From Fortiea contorta PCC 7126 (GTDB taxonomy: Bacteria > Cyanobacteriota > Cyanobacteriia > Cyanobacteriales > Nostocaceae), in assembly GCF_000332295.1 (NCBI RefSeq), contig NZ_KB235930.1:4925895-4989894 (forward strand): DNA of 64,000 nucleotides, read 5' to 3'. The first letter of the stretch is position 1; every line of letters starts with the position of its first letter. Below, piece after piece: positions 35,326-43,928 of this stretch. Position numbers and translations under genes: made by a program. A model generated the notes under the pieces. The model ran no database searches, had not been told where the DNA came from, and saw nothing but the letters and a program-made list of their open reading frames with translations.

Positions 35326-37482
35326 ATGTATAGTAACTTTCTCAATCTGACTGTTTCTCCCTTGACGATCGCTGTTATTGGCGGCGGTTTGAGTGGTTCC
35401 CTGGTAGTAGCAAATTTATTACAAAATGCAACTAGTCCTTTATCTGTCAAGTTGATTGAACGTCGTCAGGAAGTGGGTAGAGGTGTTGCTTACAGTACAC
35501 AGGTGGATTGTCACTTGTTGAATGTACCAGCGGGGAACATGAGCGCTTACGCAGATCAACCAGATCATTTTCTGTATTGGTTGCATCGTCATGGCTACCC
35601 AGAGGTAACAGCCAAGACTTTTGTTCCACGTCAGGTTTATGGTAATTATATCCAAGCCACCTTAAAATCAGCGATCGCTAATGCAGCGCCTGGCGTCCAC
35701 TTTGAACAAATTATAGACGAAGCGATCGCCATTGAAACCACCAACCACAGCACCGCAATTTATTTAAGCAGTGGTGAGTGCTTATATGTGCAAAAAGCAG
35801 TGTTAGCTTTAGGAAATCTACCCGCAACTTTGCCTAAACCGCTGAAAGCTGTGGCTCATCCCTACGTCAAAGATGCTTGGAGTCCAGAAGCGATCGCGCT
35901 TTTACACCCAGAAGATACTATCCTCCTAGTGGGCACTGGCTTGACGATGGTGGATGTAATGGTAGCTTTAAATCAAAAAGGGTTCCGAGGGAAAATCCAT
36001 GCTGTCTCGCGTCACGGATTGATGCCTGTGCGTCACCAAAATACAGTCCCATACCCAGTTTTTCTCGATGTGGAAACTGCACCGAAAACAGCACGGGAAT
36101 TGCTGCATTTAATACGCCAGCATGGGCGCTTGAGTCAAAATTGGCGGGCGGTAATTGACTCTCTTCGTCCCCTAACAGCACAACTTTGGTCAGCCCTCCC
36201 ACTCTCCGAACAACGGCGATTTCTCCGCCACATTAAAGCTTACTGGGAAGTCCACCGCCATCGCATCGCCCCAGAAATTGCTGATGTACTGGATGCAGCA
36301 GTAGAATCTGGTCAGTTGCGCCACTATGGGGGACGCATTCAAAGTTGTCAGCCCACAGAAAACGAGTTAAATGTCACAATTCGGGAACGGGGAACAGGTG
36401 AAGATATAGTTTTGCGAGTTAATCGAGTGATCAACTGCACAGGCGCCAACGGCAATTATTGTGGAGCAAAACAACCATTAATCGCTAGCTTGGAAACTCA
36501 AGGGTTAATTCGTCCCCATGCACTGGGTATAGGAATCGATACTGCTGCTAATGGTGCCTTAATTGCTGCGGATGGCAAGATTTCTCAAATGTTATATACC
36601 ATAGGAACGCCCCGCAAAGCAAATCTTTGGGAAACTACTGCTGTTCCAGAAATTCGGGTACAGGCGGCAAAATTGGCGCTAGAGTTACTCAAATCCAGTA
36701 ATTCCCTTCCTGCGGTGGCTATTCAACCGAATTGGTTTAGCAATTCATTCACCGTGTTGCAGAAACCCGCTATGCTATTTCGTCAACTGTTTGATCCAGA
36801 ATCGAGTACCTACACTTACCTCATTGCTGATCAGTCAACCAAAGCTGCTATTTTAGTTGATCCGGTGTTAGAGCAGGTGGAACGTGACCTGCGGATGTTG
36901 CGGGAATTGGGGTTGACTTTGAAATATTGCCTAGAAACCCACATTCACGCTGATCATGTGACTGGGGCTGATAAACTCAGACAACTGACAGATTGCTTGG
37001 CAATTGTACCAGAAAAAGCCGCCGCCGTCTGTGCAGACCGCTACATCAGGGATGGTAACATACTGCAATTGGGGAATTTAGAAATTCTGGCGATCGCTAC
37101 TCCAGGACACAGCGATAGTCACATGGCGTATCTTGTCAACAGTACTCATCTATTAACTGGAGATGCATTATTTATTCGAGGCTGTGGTCGTACTGATTTC
37201 CAAAATGGCGATCCTGGCTCATTATATGATGCCGTCACCCAAAAGCTGTTCACCTTACCAGACGACACCTTAGTTTATCCCGGTCACGACTATCAAGGAC
37301 GGACAGTATCGACTATTGGTGAAGAAAAAACCTGGAATCCTCGATTTGCAGGACGCGATCGCTCTGAGTTTATCGAGCTAATGAACAATCTTAACTTGCC
37401 GATGCCCAAAAAGATCCTCGAAGCCGTCCCCGCAAATCAACAATGTGGTAGAGGTTTATTTACTTTAGACTTCCAAATTTAA
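35326..37482 (+). CDS. FAD/NAD(P)-binding protein fused to ETHE1-like persulfide dioxygenase
   Basis: A 718-residue fusion. The N-terminal part (about 10-440) has a dinucleotide-binding IGGGLSGS (about 18-25), GTGLTMVDVMV and NCTGANGNY, the FAD/NAD(P)-binding (PF13454-like) family. After a linker with WFSNSFTVLQ (about 470) a metallo-beta-lactamase domain follows: HIHADH (539-544), TPGHSDSH (H595), GDALFIRGCGRTDFQNGD and YPGHDY. GCGRTDF is the signature of ETHE1-type persulfide dioxygenases, which oxidise glutathione persulfide to sulfite. Start ATG 35326 is chosen over a GTG six codons earlier. The flavin part might feed or recycle sulfane sulfur; this is inference. Confidence 0.85.
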   Translation: MYSNFLNLTVSPLTIAVIGGGLSGSLVVANLLQNATSPLSVKLIERRQEVGRGVAYSTQVDCHLLNVPAGNMSAYADQPDHFLYWLHRHGYPEVTAKTFVPRQVYGNYIQATLKSAIANAAPGVHFEQIIDEAIAIETTNHSTAIYLSSGECLYVQKAVLALGNLPATLPKPLKAVAHPYVKDAWSPEAIALLHPEDTILLVGTGLTMVDVMVALNQKGFRGKIHAVSRHGLMPVRHQNTVPYPVFLDVETAPKTARELLHLIRQHGRLSQNWRAVIDSLRPLTAQLWSALPLSEQRRFLRHIKAYWEVHRHRIAPEIADVLDAAVESGQLRHYGGRIQSCQPTENELNVTIRERGTGEDIVLRVNRVINCTGANGNYCGAKQPLIASLETQGLIRPHALGIGIDTAANGALIAADGKISQMLYTIGTPRKANLWETTAVPEIRVQAAKLALELLKSSNSLPAVAIQPNWFSNSFTVLQKPAMLFRQLFDPESSTYTYLIADQSTKAAILVDPVLEQVERDLRMLRELGLTLKYCLETHIHADHVTGADKLRQLTDCLAIVPEKAAAVCADRYIRDGNILQLGNLEILAIATPGHSDSHMAYLVNSTHLLTGDALFIRGCGRTDFQNGDPGSLYDAVTQKLFTLPDDTLVYPGHDYQGRTVSTIGEEKTWNPRFAGRDRSEFIELMNNLNLPMPKKILEAVPANQQCGRGLFTLDFQI

Positions 37483-37566
37483 ACGCAATATCAATAATTC
37501 CATCTCTTCTACAGACGCGGGAGGAAGTCCAATTTCAGGCCTTGCTGAATTGAAATATGAATTTAT

Positions 37567-37600
37567 CTCGCGCAAAGGCGCAAAGACGCAAAGGCGCGAG
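37567..37600. repeat. Hairpin copy of the GCGCAAAG repeat
   Basis: CTCGCGC and GCGCGAG flank CAAAGGCGCAAAGACGC-like units, giving a small hairpin. It belongs to the dispersed repeat also seen at 15736-15812 and 31165-31190. It lies between the fusion gene and the broken copper ATPase gene. Confidence 0.55.
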
Positions 37601-37650
37601 AAAAAAATCATCCCATCATTCAGCAACGCCTTTTCATGAAATAATATGAA

Positions 37651-37979
37651 TCACGAACTACGAGGGCGAAAGTTACGTAAGCGCAACGCATTCGTCACTA
37701 CGAAAACTGAAGACAAAGCCATTGCTGCGCCGGCAATGATAGGGTTAAGTAACCAGCCGAAAAAGGGAAAGAGAATCCCTGCGGCGATGGGGATACCGAC
37801 ACCGCAGCTTGAATAGTTGGGATATCAGTTTTACGAGCATCATATTCCACCGTTGCTTGTTCCGCGCCAAAATTGACACTACATGCACTCACCCCAGCAA
37901 CAGAAATAATCGCATTTTCCACATTTTTGGCACAGGAAGCGCAACTCATACCCCGTAGTTGCAATCTGGTACTTTCCAT
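37651..37979 (-). pseudogene. Copper-transporting P-type ATPase, internally deleted
   Basis: From ATG 37979 (with GGGAG upstream) the frame gives an HMA domain, MESTRLQLRGMSCASC, then [16 protein letters not shown]. Near 37815 the coding continues, but in a different frame, with [19 protein letters not shown] and [20 protein letters not shown], ending at TGA 37651. Those are the first 50 and last 50 residues of a copper P1B ATPase. All catalytic parts (DKTGT, membrane CPC) are missing, so about 650 residues were lost in one deletion. The original gene reading frame would run left to right on the minus strand as now. Confidence 0.85.
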
Positions 37980-38200
37980 GATCAATACTCCCTGACTAAT
38001 AACTATTCTCATCTTCAATGCTCTAGTGGACTAGAGAGTCAAGAGCGATCGCCAAAGTTCAAAGATGCGCTAAACTGAGAAAAATGGGGTAAATATAACA
38101 ATTTCCAATTACCTGAGGTACACTCTGGCTACCCTCCACCCTCTAGTTCCTAGCCCCTAACCTCAACGAAATCTACCTCACTAAAGCAAGAAACGCTATC

Positions 38201-38266
38201 TCATACTTCATACTTCACACTTCATACTTCATACTTCACACTTCATACTTCACACTTCACCCTTCA
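38201..38266. repeat. Heptanucleotide tandem repeat (TTCATAC / TTCACAC)
   Basis: About nine tandem copies of TTCATAC and TTCACAC end 7 nt before the start codon of the next gene, where the ribosome binding site would be. The unit is the reverse complement of the GAAGTAT repeat at 24745-24870. Confidence 0.85.
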
Positions 38267-38272
38267 GCGATC

Positions 38273-38611
38273 ATGTCTCAAGAGCATAACGAATCACTCC
38301 AAATTCAACAGATAACTGGACTTAAACCAAAACATTTTGCTGATTTAATTAGAGCTGCACAATTGGTTTTTGACCCGAACGCAGGACTTTCAGGTAGAAA
38401 TTTAATCATCGACTGGCGAGAGTTTGGTATTCCCCTTGACGTCGCAGAAAATTTAAAATCCCTTGGTAAACAGTATCAATACGCATCTCCCCACGTACCC
38501 ATAGAAATCGTTTGGAGTCAATTAACTGTAGAAACTCGCATTTGGTTTATTGAACATAAAGACGAACTTTGGCGTTTGGAAGAAGCATTCCCAGCCCTTG
38601 ATGAAGATTAA
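38273..38611 (+). CDS. Conserved hypothetical protein, 112 residues
   Basis: A soluble, acidic protein from ATG 38273. It is helical with aromatic residues (NLIIDWREFGIPLDVAENL, RIWFIEHKDELWRLEEAF). I recognise no family. There is no usable ribosome binding site because a heptamer repeat occupies the place, so translation would have to start without one or with an unusual site. Confidence 0.7.
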   Translation: MSQEHNESLQIQQITGLKPKHFADLIRAAQLVFDPNAGLSGRNLIIDWREFGIPLDVAENLKSLGKQYQYASPHVPIEIVWSQLTVETRIWFIEHKDELWRLEEAFPALDED

Positions 38612-38667
38612 GAGTAGGCAATGAGTAATAGCATAATATTTGTGGGGTGAGAAAAGATTACCTAGTT

Positions 38668-38758
38668 ATACCAATTCTCCAAAACAAGGTTACAGATGAG
38701 ATAATAAGACTATATTTTGCTGGCTTTATCTGTAGCCGACTTTTAGAAAATTGGTATT
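38668..38758. mobile_element. MITE-like element inserted in a parE toxin gene
   Basis: A segment of about 91 bp with terminal inverted repeats ATACCAATTCTCCAAAA (left) and TTTTAGAAAATTGGTAT (right), the same ends as at 17372-17496. Its right end lies inside a ParE-type frame and supplies the stop codon. No gene inside. Confidence 0.65.
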
Positions 38759-38840
38759 ACACCATATTTCTGATAGTAAAATAATCAATAATTTCTGATA
38801 AATCAAGGCTGGCTTCTGGAGAGATAATATGTTGTTTCAT
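38757..38840 (-). pseudogene. ParE-type toxin, truncated after 27 residues
   Basis: From ATG 38840 the frame reads MKQHIISPEASLDLSEIIDYF, the standard N-terminus of ParE/RelE-family toxins, and then ends after TIRNMV at a stop formed by the first bases of an inserted MITE-like element. A complete ParE has about 95 residues. ATG overlaps the antitoxin stop codon (ATGA), as in intact operons. Not functional. Confidence 0.75.
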
Positions 38841-39099
38841 TCCTGTATCTCTTTCGCTTGACGCAATTTAGAGCGCAATCTTTCAATTACAACTTCCCCT
38901 TGTATTCCTTCCCCTCTATCCAATTGTTCAATAGCTACTTCAACTTTTTGCCGTGTTTTTTCTATCCACTGTTGATAACCTTCCACTCTAATAACAGCTT
39001 TAATGCTTTACTAATTACTTCTTCAGGATTGCTATATTTACCTGTAGCGATTTGTGCTTCAATGATTTGCTCTAATTCAGGTTGAAGTTGGATATTCAT
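38837..39099 (-). pseudogene. ParD-type antitoxin, frameshifted
   Basis: From ATG 39099 the frame gives MNIQLQPELEQIIEAQI, then TGKYSNPEEVISKALKLL, the DNA-binding part of a ParD-family antitoxin, and stops early. After a shift near 38970 the rest is recognisable in another frame (EGYQQWIEKTRQKVEVAIEQ, then LDRGEG), ending at 38837 where the toxin frame begins. One indel separates the two halves. With the truncated toxin it marks a dead toxin-antitoxin pair. Confidence 0.7.
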
Positions 39100-39206
39100 G
39101 ATTTTTACTTTTAACTTATGAAAAGCTTTAATCTTGTTATAGCAGCATTCAATTTTTATTAGAGGATGCTGGTCATTTTTAATCGCTTCTCATAGGGTAT
39201 TATACC

Positions 39207-39360
39207 TAGTGGCGTGGCAAGGCTAAAATAGTGCAATAGTAGGGTGCGTTGTCGCGGAGCGCAACGCACCGCCTGCGGAGGTCGAGACGGTGCGTTACTT
39301 CGTTAACGCACCCTACAAAAATAAAAATCTATGCAACATTTTAGCCCGGTCACGCCACTA
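39207..39360. mobile_element. MITE-like element, 154 bp, TAGTGGCGTG termini
   Basis: Left end TAGTGGCGTG, 4 nt, GGCTAAAAT; right end is the inverted copy with a different 4-nt middle, giving 19 of 23 matching positions. The interior has two further hairpin halves (GTAGGGTGCGTT and AACGCACCCTAC). No gene is inside. It is unrelated in its termini to the ATACCAATTC elements. Confidence 0.75.
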
Positions 39361-39400
39361 CAAATACTGTTTCCCGTTCCCTGTTCCCTGTTCCCTTCTT
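39361..39400. repeat. TTCCCTG heptamer repeat
   Basis: Three to four tandem copies of TTCCCGT/TTCCCTG, a third heptamer repeat type. Its complement (GGGAACA) lies at 41925-41956, and scraps at about 15841 and 19403. Confidence 0.65.
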
Positions 39401-39495
39401 TTGTAATTGTTGAGATAGTCTAAGTTCAGACCCACAGCATCCGGCGCGATCGCCTGTATCGATGTACATAGTTAAACTAATCAGAAACCCTTTAG

Positions 39496-40680
39496 ATGAA
39501 TTTAATTAGCGTTTCCCCGACTTTAGAAAAATCTAACATTACCAGTCCAGTTGCTGCCAAAACACACCTGCTGGTCAAGCAAATCGCCGTCCTTTTCTGG
39601 GAAATGCTGCTAGCGCTACCCCTGGGTTTAGCTTTGGTAGAGTTCCACTTTGGTGGTATAGCTTGGATATTTGGGGGTATGGCCGCTGGTACTGTTATTT
39701 TACAAATATGTCGAATTTTTTACCAATATTCTCCCAAACCAAACCGAACTGCAAGAAAGGTGGGGATGGGACTTGTGGGTTTAACTGTTGGTGCTTCCAC
39801 TGCTAAAGCTCATCTAGCTAGTGTCGCTTCTGGTATCCCAGTTTTCGTCTTGCTCACACTTTTCCTGATCTTGTGCGGTGGTGTCATCGGCTATATTTAC
39901 TCCCGTCTCAGTAAAACCAACCTATTAACGGCGATGTTGGCTACAGTTCCCGGCGGTGTGGGCGTCATGGCGGCGATCGCAGCTGATTATAATAAAAATG
40001 TCACTTTAGTAGCTTTGGTGCAATCGCTGCGGGTTACAACCGTAGTTGTGTTGATATCTTTCATTGCGCGGTCATCGGTAGGAAATTACTCCTATTCGCA
40101 ACCACTCCCCACCATCAATAACTTGTTCACTTGCAATCCTTCCCAACTAGGATTATTGTTACTCGTATTGTCAGCCACAGCACTGGTAGTTTATTTTGCC
40201 ATCAAATTCAAAATTCCCGCCGGTGATTTTTTTGGGGCGCTGCTAATTGGGATTACATTCAACCATTTGCTAGATTGGCTACCCTTTGTTGGTGATATCA
40301 GCTTTAGCCCACCGCCACTAGTAAATATAGTAGGACAAATGCTGCTAGGAATTACCATTGGCGAGTATTGGGGAGAAAAACCAGCTTTTCGCAAACGGAC
40401 TATAGCTTATGCTTTCTTGTCTGTAGGGATGACTCTGATGACTGGAGCGATCGCTGCTTTCCTAGCCATGCAATTAACCAACTGGGACTGGTTAACTTGT
40501 ATGTTAGTCACAGCACCAGGAGGCTCGGCAGAGATGATCCTCGTCTCCCTCACATTGAATCATAATGTAGAAATTGTCACAACTGGTCATTTAATCCGAC
40601 TAATTGCGATTAATAGTTCTCTACCAATATGGGTATTTATCTTTCGCCGAATTGATAGTCAACTGCAGGCTGAAGTCTGA
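39496..40680 (+). CDS. AbrB-type membrane protein (PF05145)
   Basis: A 394-residue protein with about ten membrane segments. It has an internal duplication marked by TVPGGVGVMAAIAADYN (about 153-169) and TAPGGSAEMILVSLTLN (about 340-356), the signature of the family named 'AbrB family transcriptional regulator / ammonia monooxygenase' in databases. Despite the name it is a membrane protein; the role is unclear (possibly regulation or transport). The start ATG 39496 lies after ACCCTTTAG without a clear ribosome site. The DUF1838 gene follows after 31 nt. Confidence 0.85.
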   Translation: MNLISVSPTLEKSNITSPVAAKTHLLVKQIAVLFWEMLLALPLGLALVEFHFGGIAWIFGGMAAGTVILQICRIFYQYSPKPNRTARKVGMGLVGLTVGASTAKAHLASVASGIPVFVLLTLFLILCGGVIGYIYSRLSKTNLLTAMLATVPGGVGVMAAIAADYNKNVTLVALVQSLRVTTVVVLISFIARSSVGNYSYSQPLPTINNLFTCNPSQLGLLLLVLSATALVVYFAIKFKIPAGDFFGALLIGITFNHLLDWLPFVGDISFSPPPLVNIVGQMLLGITIGEYWGEKPAFRKRTIAYAFLSVGMTLMTGAIAAFLAMQLTNWDWLTCMLVTAPGGSAEMILVSLTLNHNVEIVTTGHLIRLIAINSSLPIWVFIFRRIDSQLQAEV

Positions 40681-40711
40681 TTTTTTTAGTTAGTTAATCA
40701 GGAGATATAAA

Positions 40712-41524
40712 ATGGTTGCACAAACTCAAGAATTAGATGCTCTACACTGGGTAAAAACTCGTTCTTCTCTTGATCCTACCGAATCCACCTTCCTAATTTG
40801 GACAGGGAAAATTTATGCTTTTGTCCCTGGTGAAAAACGAAAACTGCTCTTTAAAATATTAGGAATGAGTGTTAGTAGATGTCTGTCTACAGAAGAGGGT
40901 AGCTGGGATTTTACATCTAGAGAATTAACTTATTATCTCGACCCAGAGACAGATGAAATTTTGCGAAAATGGGAAAACCCTTGGACAGGTGAAAAACTAA
41001 CTGTCATTCACGTAGCAAATGATCCTGTTCAGGGACATTTCCGAGGAAAATTCCCAGTACAAGTTGAAGAAGAAAATACAACTTTTGTTTTTGATATATT
41101 TCCTACTTACCCCAATGTTTTAGCAGAAGATCCGCAGTTTGCCGAATACAGTCCATCTAAAATTTATCAAGCTGCGGAGTTATTTAAAATCAGTGTACCC
41201 ACTGCAGATTTATGGGATTCGACATTAACATCAGTTTCTCAATTAAAGCTGAGTTGGGATCGAATTGGTCAATGGCTTCCTTGGATGAAAATGAGCGATC
41301 GCCCTGGTCATTTGATTTATAGTACCACAGGAAAAAAGGTTGCAGGCTTAACAGATTTACCCCCATTAATCCAACAGGAAATTAACACCCGCGTTCCTTT
41401 ATATAAAAGCGCTCCCACATCATTTCAAGAAGGAGAAGATATGACTTCTTGGCTATATTTTCAAAAACACTTTGATGCTTATTTAGCAGGTGAGATTTTC
41501 CCCATTGTTACTGCACAGAAATGA
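40712..41524 (+). CDS. DUF1838 family protein
   Basis: A 270-residue soluble protein with a good ribosome site (CAGGAGA). The conserved core (WTGKIYAFVPGEKRKLLF, RELTYYLDPETDEIL, KWENPWTGE) is that of DUF1838, known in cyanobacteria and some proteobacteria, without known function. The C-terminal half has DLWDSTLTSVSQLKLSWDR and YFQKHFDAYLAGE. It may be cotranscribed with the upstream AbrB-type gene. Confidence 0.85.
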   Translation: MVAQTQELDALHWVKTRSSLDPTESTFLIWTGKIYAFVPGEKRKLLFKILGMSVSRCLSTEEGSWDFTSRELTYYLDPETDEILRKWENPWTGEKLTVIHVANDPVQGHFRGKFPVQVEEENTTFVFDIFPTYPNVLAEDPQFAEYSPSKIYQAAELFKISVPTADLWDSTLTSVSQLKLSWDRIGQWLPWMKMSDRPGHLIYSTTGKKVAGLTDLPPLIQQEINTRVPLYKSAPTSFQEGEDMTSWLYFQKHFDAYLAGEIFPIVTAQK

Positions 41525-41534
41525 GCAAGAATAG

Positions 41535-41903
41535 CTAAAACTTCCGCATATTCATACTCACCGGGTCAAAGCCTCTAGAAAATCGCGTGCTTTCGTCATA
41601 GAAAGCACCACTCAAATTAGCACCATACAACTTAGCGTAATTGAGTTTAGCTCCCCGCAGATTAGCTTCATTCAATTTCACACCACATAAATTAGCTCTG
41701 GTTAAGTTGGTTTGAGCGAGATTGGCTCGACTCAAATCAGATCCCCAGAGTTTAGCTTTAGCGAGGTTAGCTCCACTTAAGTTTGCTCCCCAAAGATTGA
41801 TTCCTGGTAAGTAAGCGCCAATTAGCCTGACTCGGCTTAAATTGACTGCTGGAAAATGTTTTTCCCCTGCGGAATAGCGCCGCCTTAATTCATTAGCATC
41901 CAT
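41535..41903 (-). CDS. Pentapeptide-repeat protein, cytoplasmic
   Basis: A 122-residue protein with no signal; residues 20-108 are pentapeptide repeats (NLWGANLSGANLAKAKLWG). It starts MDANELRRRYSAGEKHF, a frequent opening of cyanobacterial pentapeptide proteins. Binding partner unknown. It converges with the DUF1838 gene over 10 nt. Confidence 0.85.
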   Translation of the reverse strand: MDANELRRRYSAGEKHFPAVNLSRVRLIGAYLPGINLWGANLSGANLAKAKLWGSDLSRANLAQTNLTRANLCGVKLNEANLRGAKLNYAKLYGANLSGAFYDESTRFSRGFDPVSMNMRKF

Positions 41904-41924
41904 AGTTTATATTTAGGGAAGAGG

Positions 41925-41956
41925 GAACAGGGAACGGGGAACAGGGAACAGGGGAA
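41925..41956. repeat. GGGAACA heptamer repeat
   Basis: Four tandem copies of GGGAACA or GGGAACG lie upstream of the pentapeptide gene; the unit is the complement of the TTCCCTG repeat at 39361-39400. Confidence 0.6.
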
Positions 41957-42107
41957 AGAAGGAATATTAGAAAATAATGTTAGTAAATAAGTTTAATATT
42001 CCTTGAAGTTTTAGGCTATGTATCTAGCACAAAAGGGGCTGAAAAATCTTTGTTATTTAATATTAATTGTTCTCTTCACTCACCTCCACCCCATCCCGCC
42101 CTAGCCC

Positions 42108-42626
42108 CTATTCCCTAGCCCCTTTCTGATTACTTGCAATTATTTCAAAATCGAAAGCACTAATCAAGCGATCGCCAACATAGACTTCTATTCTATGCTT
42201 ACCGACAGGATCACCGGGGGTAATAGTCCAAAAATTTTTAATTACACCGTCTGTAGTCGTCACCGTGCGTTTTGTCACTGCGTCCTGTCCATTAGGAGAA
42301 ATAGAAAAGTTTTCGCCGCTATTTGTACCCCAAGTTTCCGGACGTTTAGGTAATCGCAGAATTTCGCGCCATGTCACTTCCCCTTTGTAGTCCTTGAGTT
42401 GAATTTGCCAGCCGTATCTACTCCCCTCTTTAAATGGTACTTTGGTAGTGGGAATAAAAGTTGCTTGACGCTGGGCATTAACTCTCTCCACCCCGAAATC
42501 CGCTTTGTTCACAGCTGGGGATATTACAGGCTTCTGTGCGAAGACAGAATCACTATTAATCGGTTCAAAAGCTATCAGCCCAGAAGAAGTTAGCACAACC
42601 GTAGCAGCCCAAAGTCTCATCAACAT
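42108..42626 (-). CDS. Exported beta-rich hypothetical protein
   Basis: A 172-residue protein with a hydrophobic signal (about 3-20). The mature part is beta-rich: VPFKEGSRYGWQIQLKDY, GEVTWREILRLP, then TPGDPVGKHRIEVYVGDRL and FDFEII. The pattern resembles a small Ig-like domain such as DUF3859, but this is uncertain. Its 3' end overlaps a CCCTAGCCCC repeat. No operon partner. Confidence 0.75.
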   Translation of the reverse strand: MLMRLWAATVVLTSSGLIAFEPINSDSVFAQKPVISPAVNKADFGVERVNAQRQATFIPTTKVPFKEGSRYGWQIQLKDYKGEVTWREILRLPKRPETWGTNSGENFSISPNGQDAVTKRTVTTTDGVIKNFWTITPGDPVGKHRIEVYVGDRLISAFDFEIIASNQKGARE

Positions 42627-42762
42627 AATTTTTCCGCAAAATGTTTGCTAATTATTTCCATCTTCCTTCCTCCTCTCCGGGTTGAACTAGGAGATTGTGA
42701 CTGTTTGCAAAAAGGAAAAAATGAGGGAGAGAATAATTAATACCAAAAATTGCCATAACGCC

Positions 42763-43791
42763 TTATACCCCTGCTACCAAATTCCAAAAGTAACCATCTG
42801 GAGCGGTGAAAGATAAACTTTGCTCACCAAATTCGTTAGTCAAGATGTTTGTGAGATTTTGGACTGGAGTTTGGCTAATGCGATCGCCAAATTTTGCTAT
42901 TTCGCTGACACGGTAGGTGTATAATGAAATTCCCCAGCTACCCGGTTGTGCGGCACTAAACCGCGACTCTAAATTCATCGCCTCCGGAAACCTGACAATA
43001 TAAAGTCTCCCACTACGCGCCGCACTGAAGTCAGTTTGAGAAGAACGCGGATCATCGAAAGCGGTAACAATAAACTTTTCACCAGGATGAAGATCAAAAA
43101 TATCTCTACCCGCAGGCGAAGATTCATAACTAGTTTCCACATCGTCGCGCACCCGCAACAAACCTAAAACTTCCTCATAAAACTTCAGCGTTGCTTTGCT
43201 ATCATCTTGAACAATCAACCCCATATGGGTGAACTGACTAGTTTTAAAAGTAGCATCATGGTTAACTTGTCCATAATTGGGCAGTGTATAACCAAACCTT
43301 TGAAATAAAACCTGTCTAGTTAAAGGTTGTAACAGCAGCATTTCTCGCACTCCCACCGCAGCATCTATAAAAGGACGGCTTTTGCGCTCCTTGTTGTAGA
43401 TAATTTCCCAGTAAGGTTGAGAGTATCTAATATCCCCACCCGCTGCTTTGGCTTCTTCTGCATGATTTAAAATGGTTAAAACATCAGTAGTTAAGCTTGT
43501 CGCCCAGCGATTACCCCTAACTTTCATCGTCCCCGTTCCCAACCCCTCATTAGTGGGATTTTGCCACACCATTAACCGAATCAAACCATGGTCAGCATTT
43601 TGATGATAAAGGCGAATCGAGCGTAGAGACGAATTCACTTTATATAATTTATGGGCGACATCTGCAGATAATTCGCCTACTTGACCAATCCGGTAGCCGA
43701 ATTGCTCCCAATATTGAATTGCGGAAATTGGCTCCGGAACACCAATACAGACTTCATATATCCCGGCTATTGTAGTTTGTTCTTGGGTCAT
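42763..43791 (-). CDS. Two-domain VOC (glyoxalase/dioxygenase) protein
   Basis: A 342-residue protein from ATG 43791 (MTQEQTTIAGIYEVCIG); an earlier start at 43818 is possible. Two vicinal oxygen chelate modules are visible: about 8-125 and about 185-342 (FTHMGLIVQDDSKATLKFY, then FTAPDGYFWNLVAG). Members bind a divalent metal and act as lyases, dioxygenases or resistance proteins; the metal ligands cannot be settled by eye. It is the last gene of a four-gene group on this strand (FAD protein, MFS, GST, VOC), after a 137-nt gap holding a GTAGGGGCA hairpin repeat. Confidence 0.8.
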   Translation of the reverse strand: MTQEQTTIAGIYEVCIGVPEPISAIQYWEQFGYRIGQVGELSADVAHKLYKVNSSLRSIRLYHQNADHGLIRLMVWQNPTNEGLGTGTMKVRGNRWATSLTTDVLTILNHAEEAKAAGGDIRYSQPYWEIIYNKERKSRPFIDAAVGVREMLLLQPLTRQVLFQRFGYTLPNYGQVNHDATFKTSQFTHMGLIVQDDSKATLKFYEEVLGLLRVRDDVETSYESSPAGRDIFDLHPGEKFIVTAFDDPRSSQTDFSAARSGRLYIVRFPEAMNLESRFSAAQPGSWGISLYTYRVSEIAKFGDRISQTPVQNLTNILTNEFGEQSLSFTAPDGYFWNLVAGV

Positions 43792-43928
43792 ATGGTAGAT
43801 GGGAATCACAACTACCATTTCACCTTATACTGTTTTTTTGTAAAGCTCTGAATTTTTTCCAGTAAATGAGATACACAGGTAGGGGCACAACAATGTTGTG
43901 CCCTTCCGATTAACAGCAACACCTAAAA

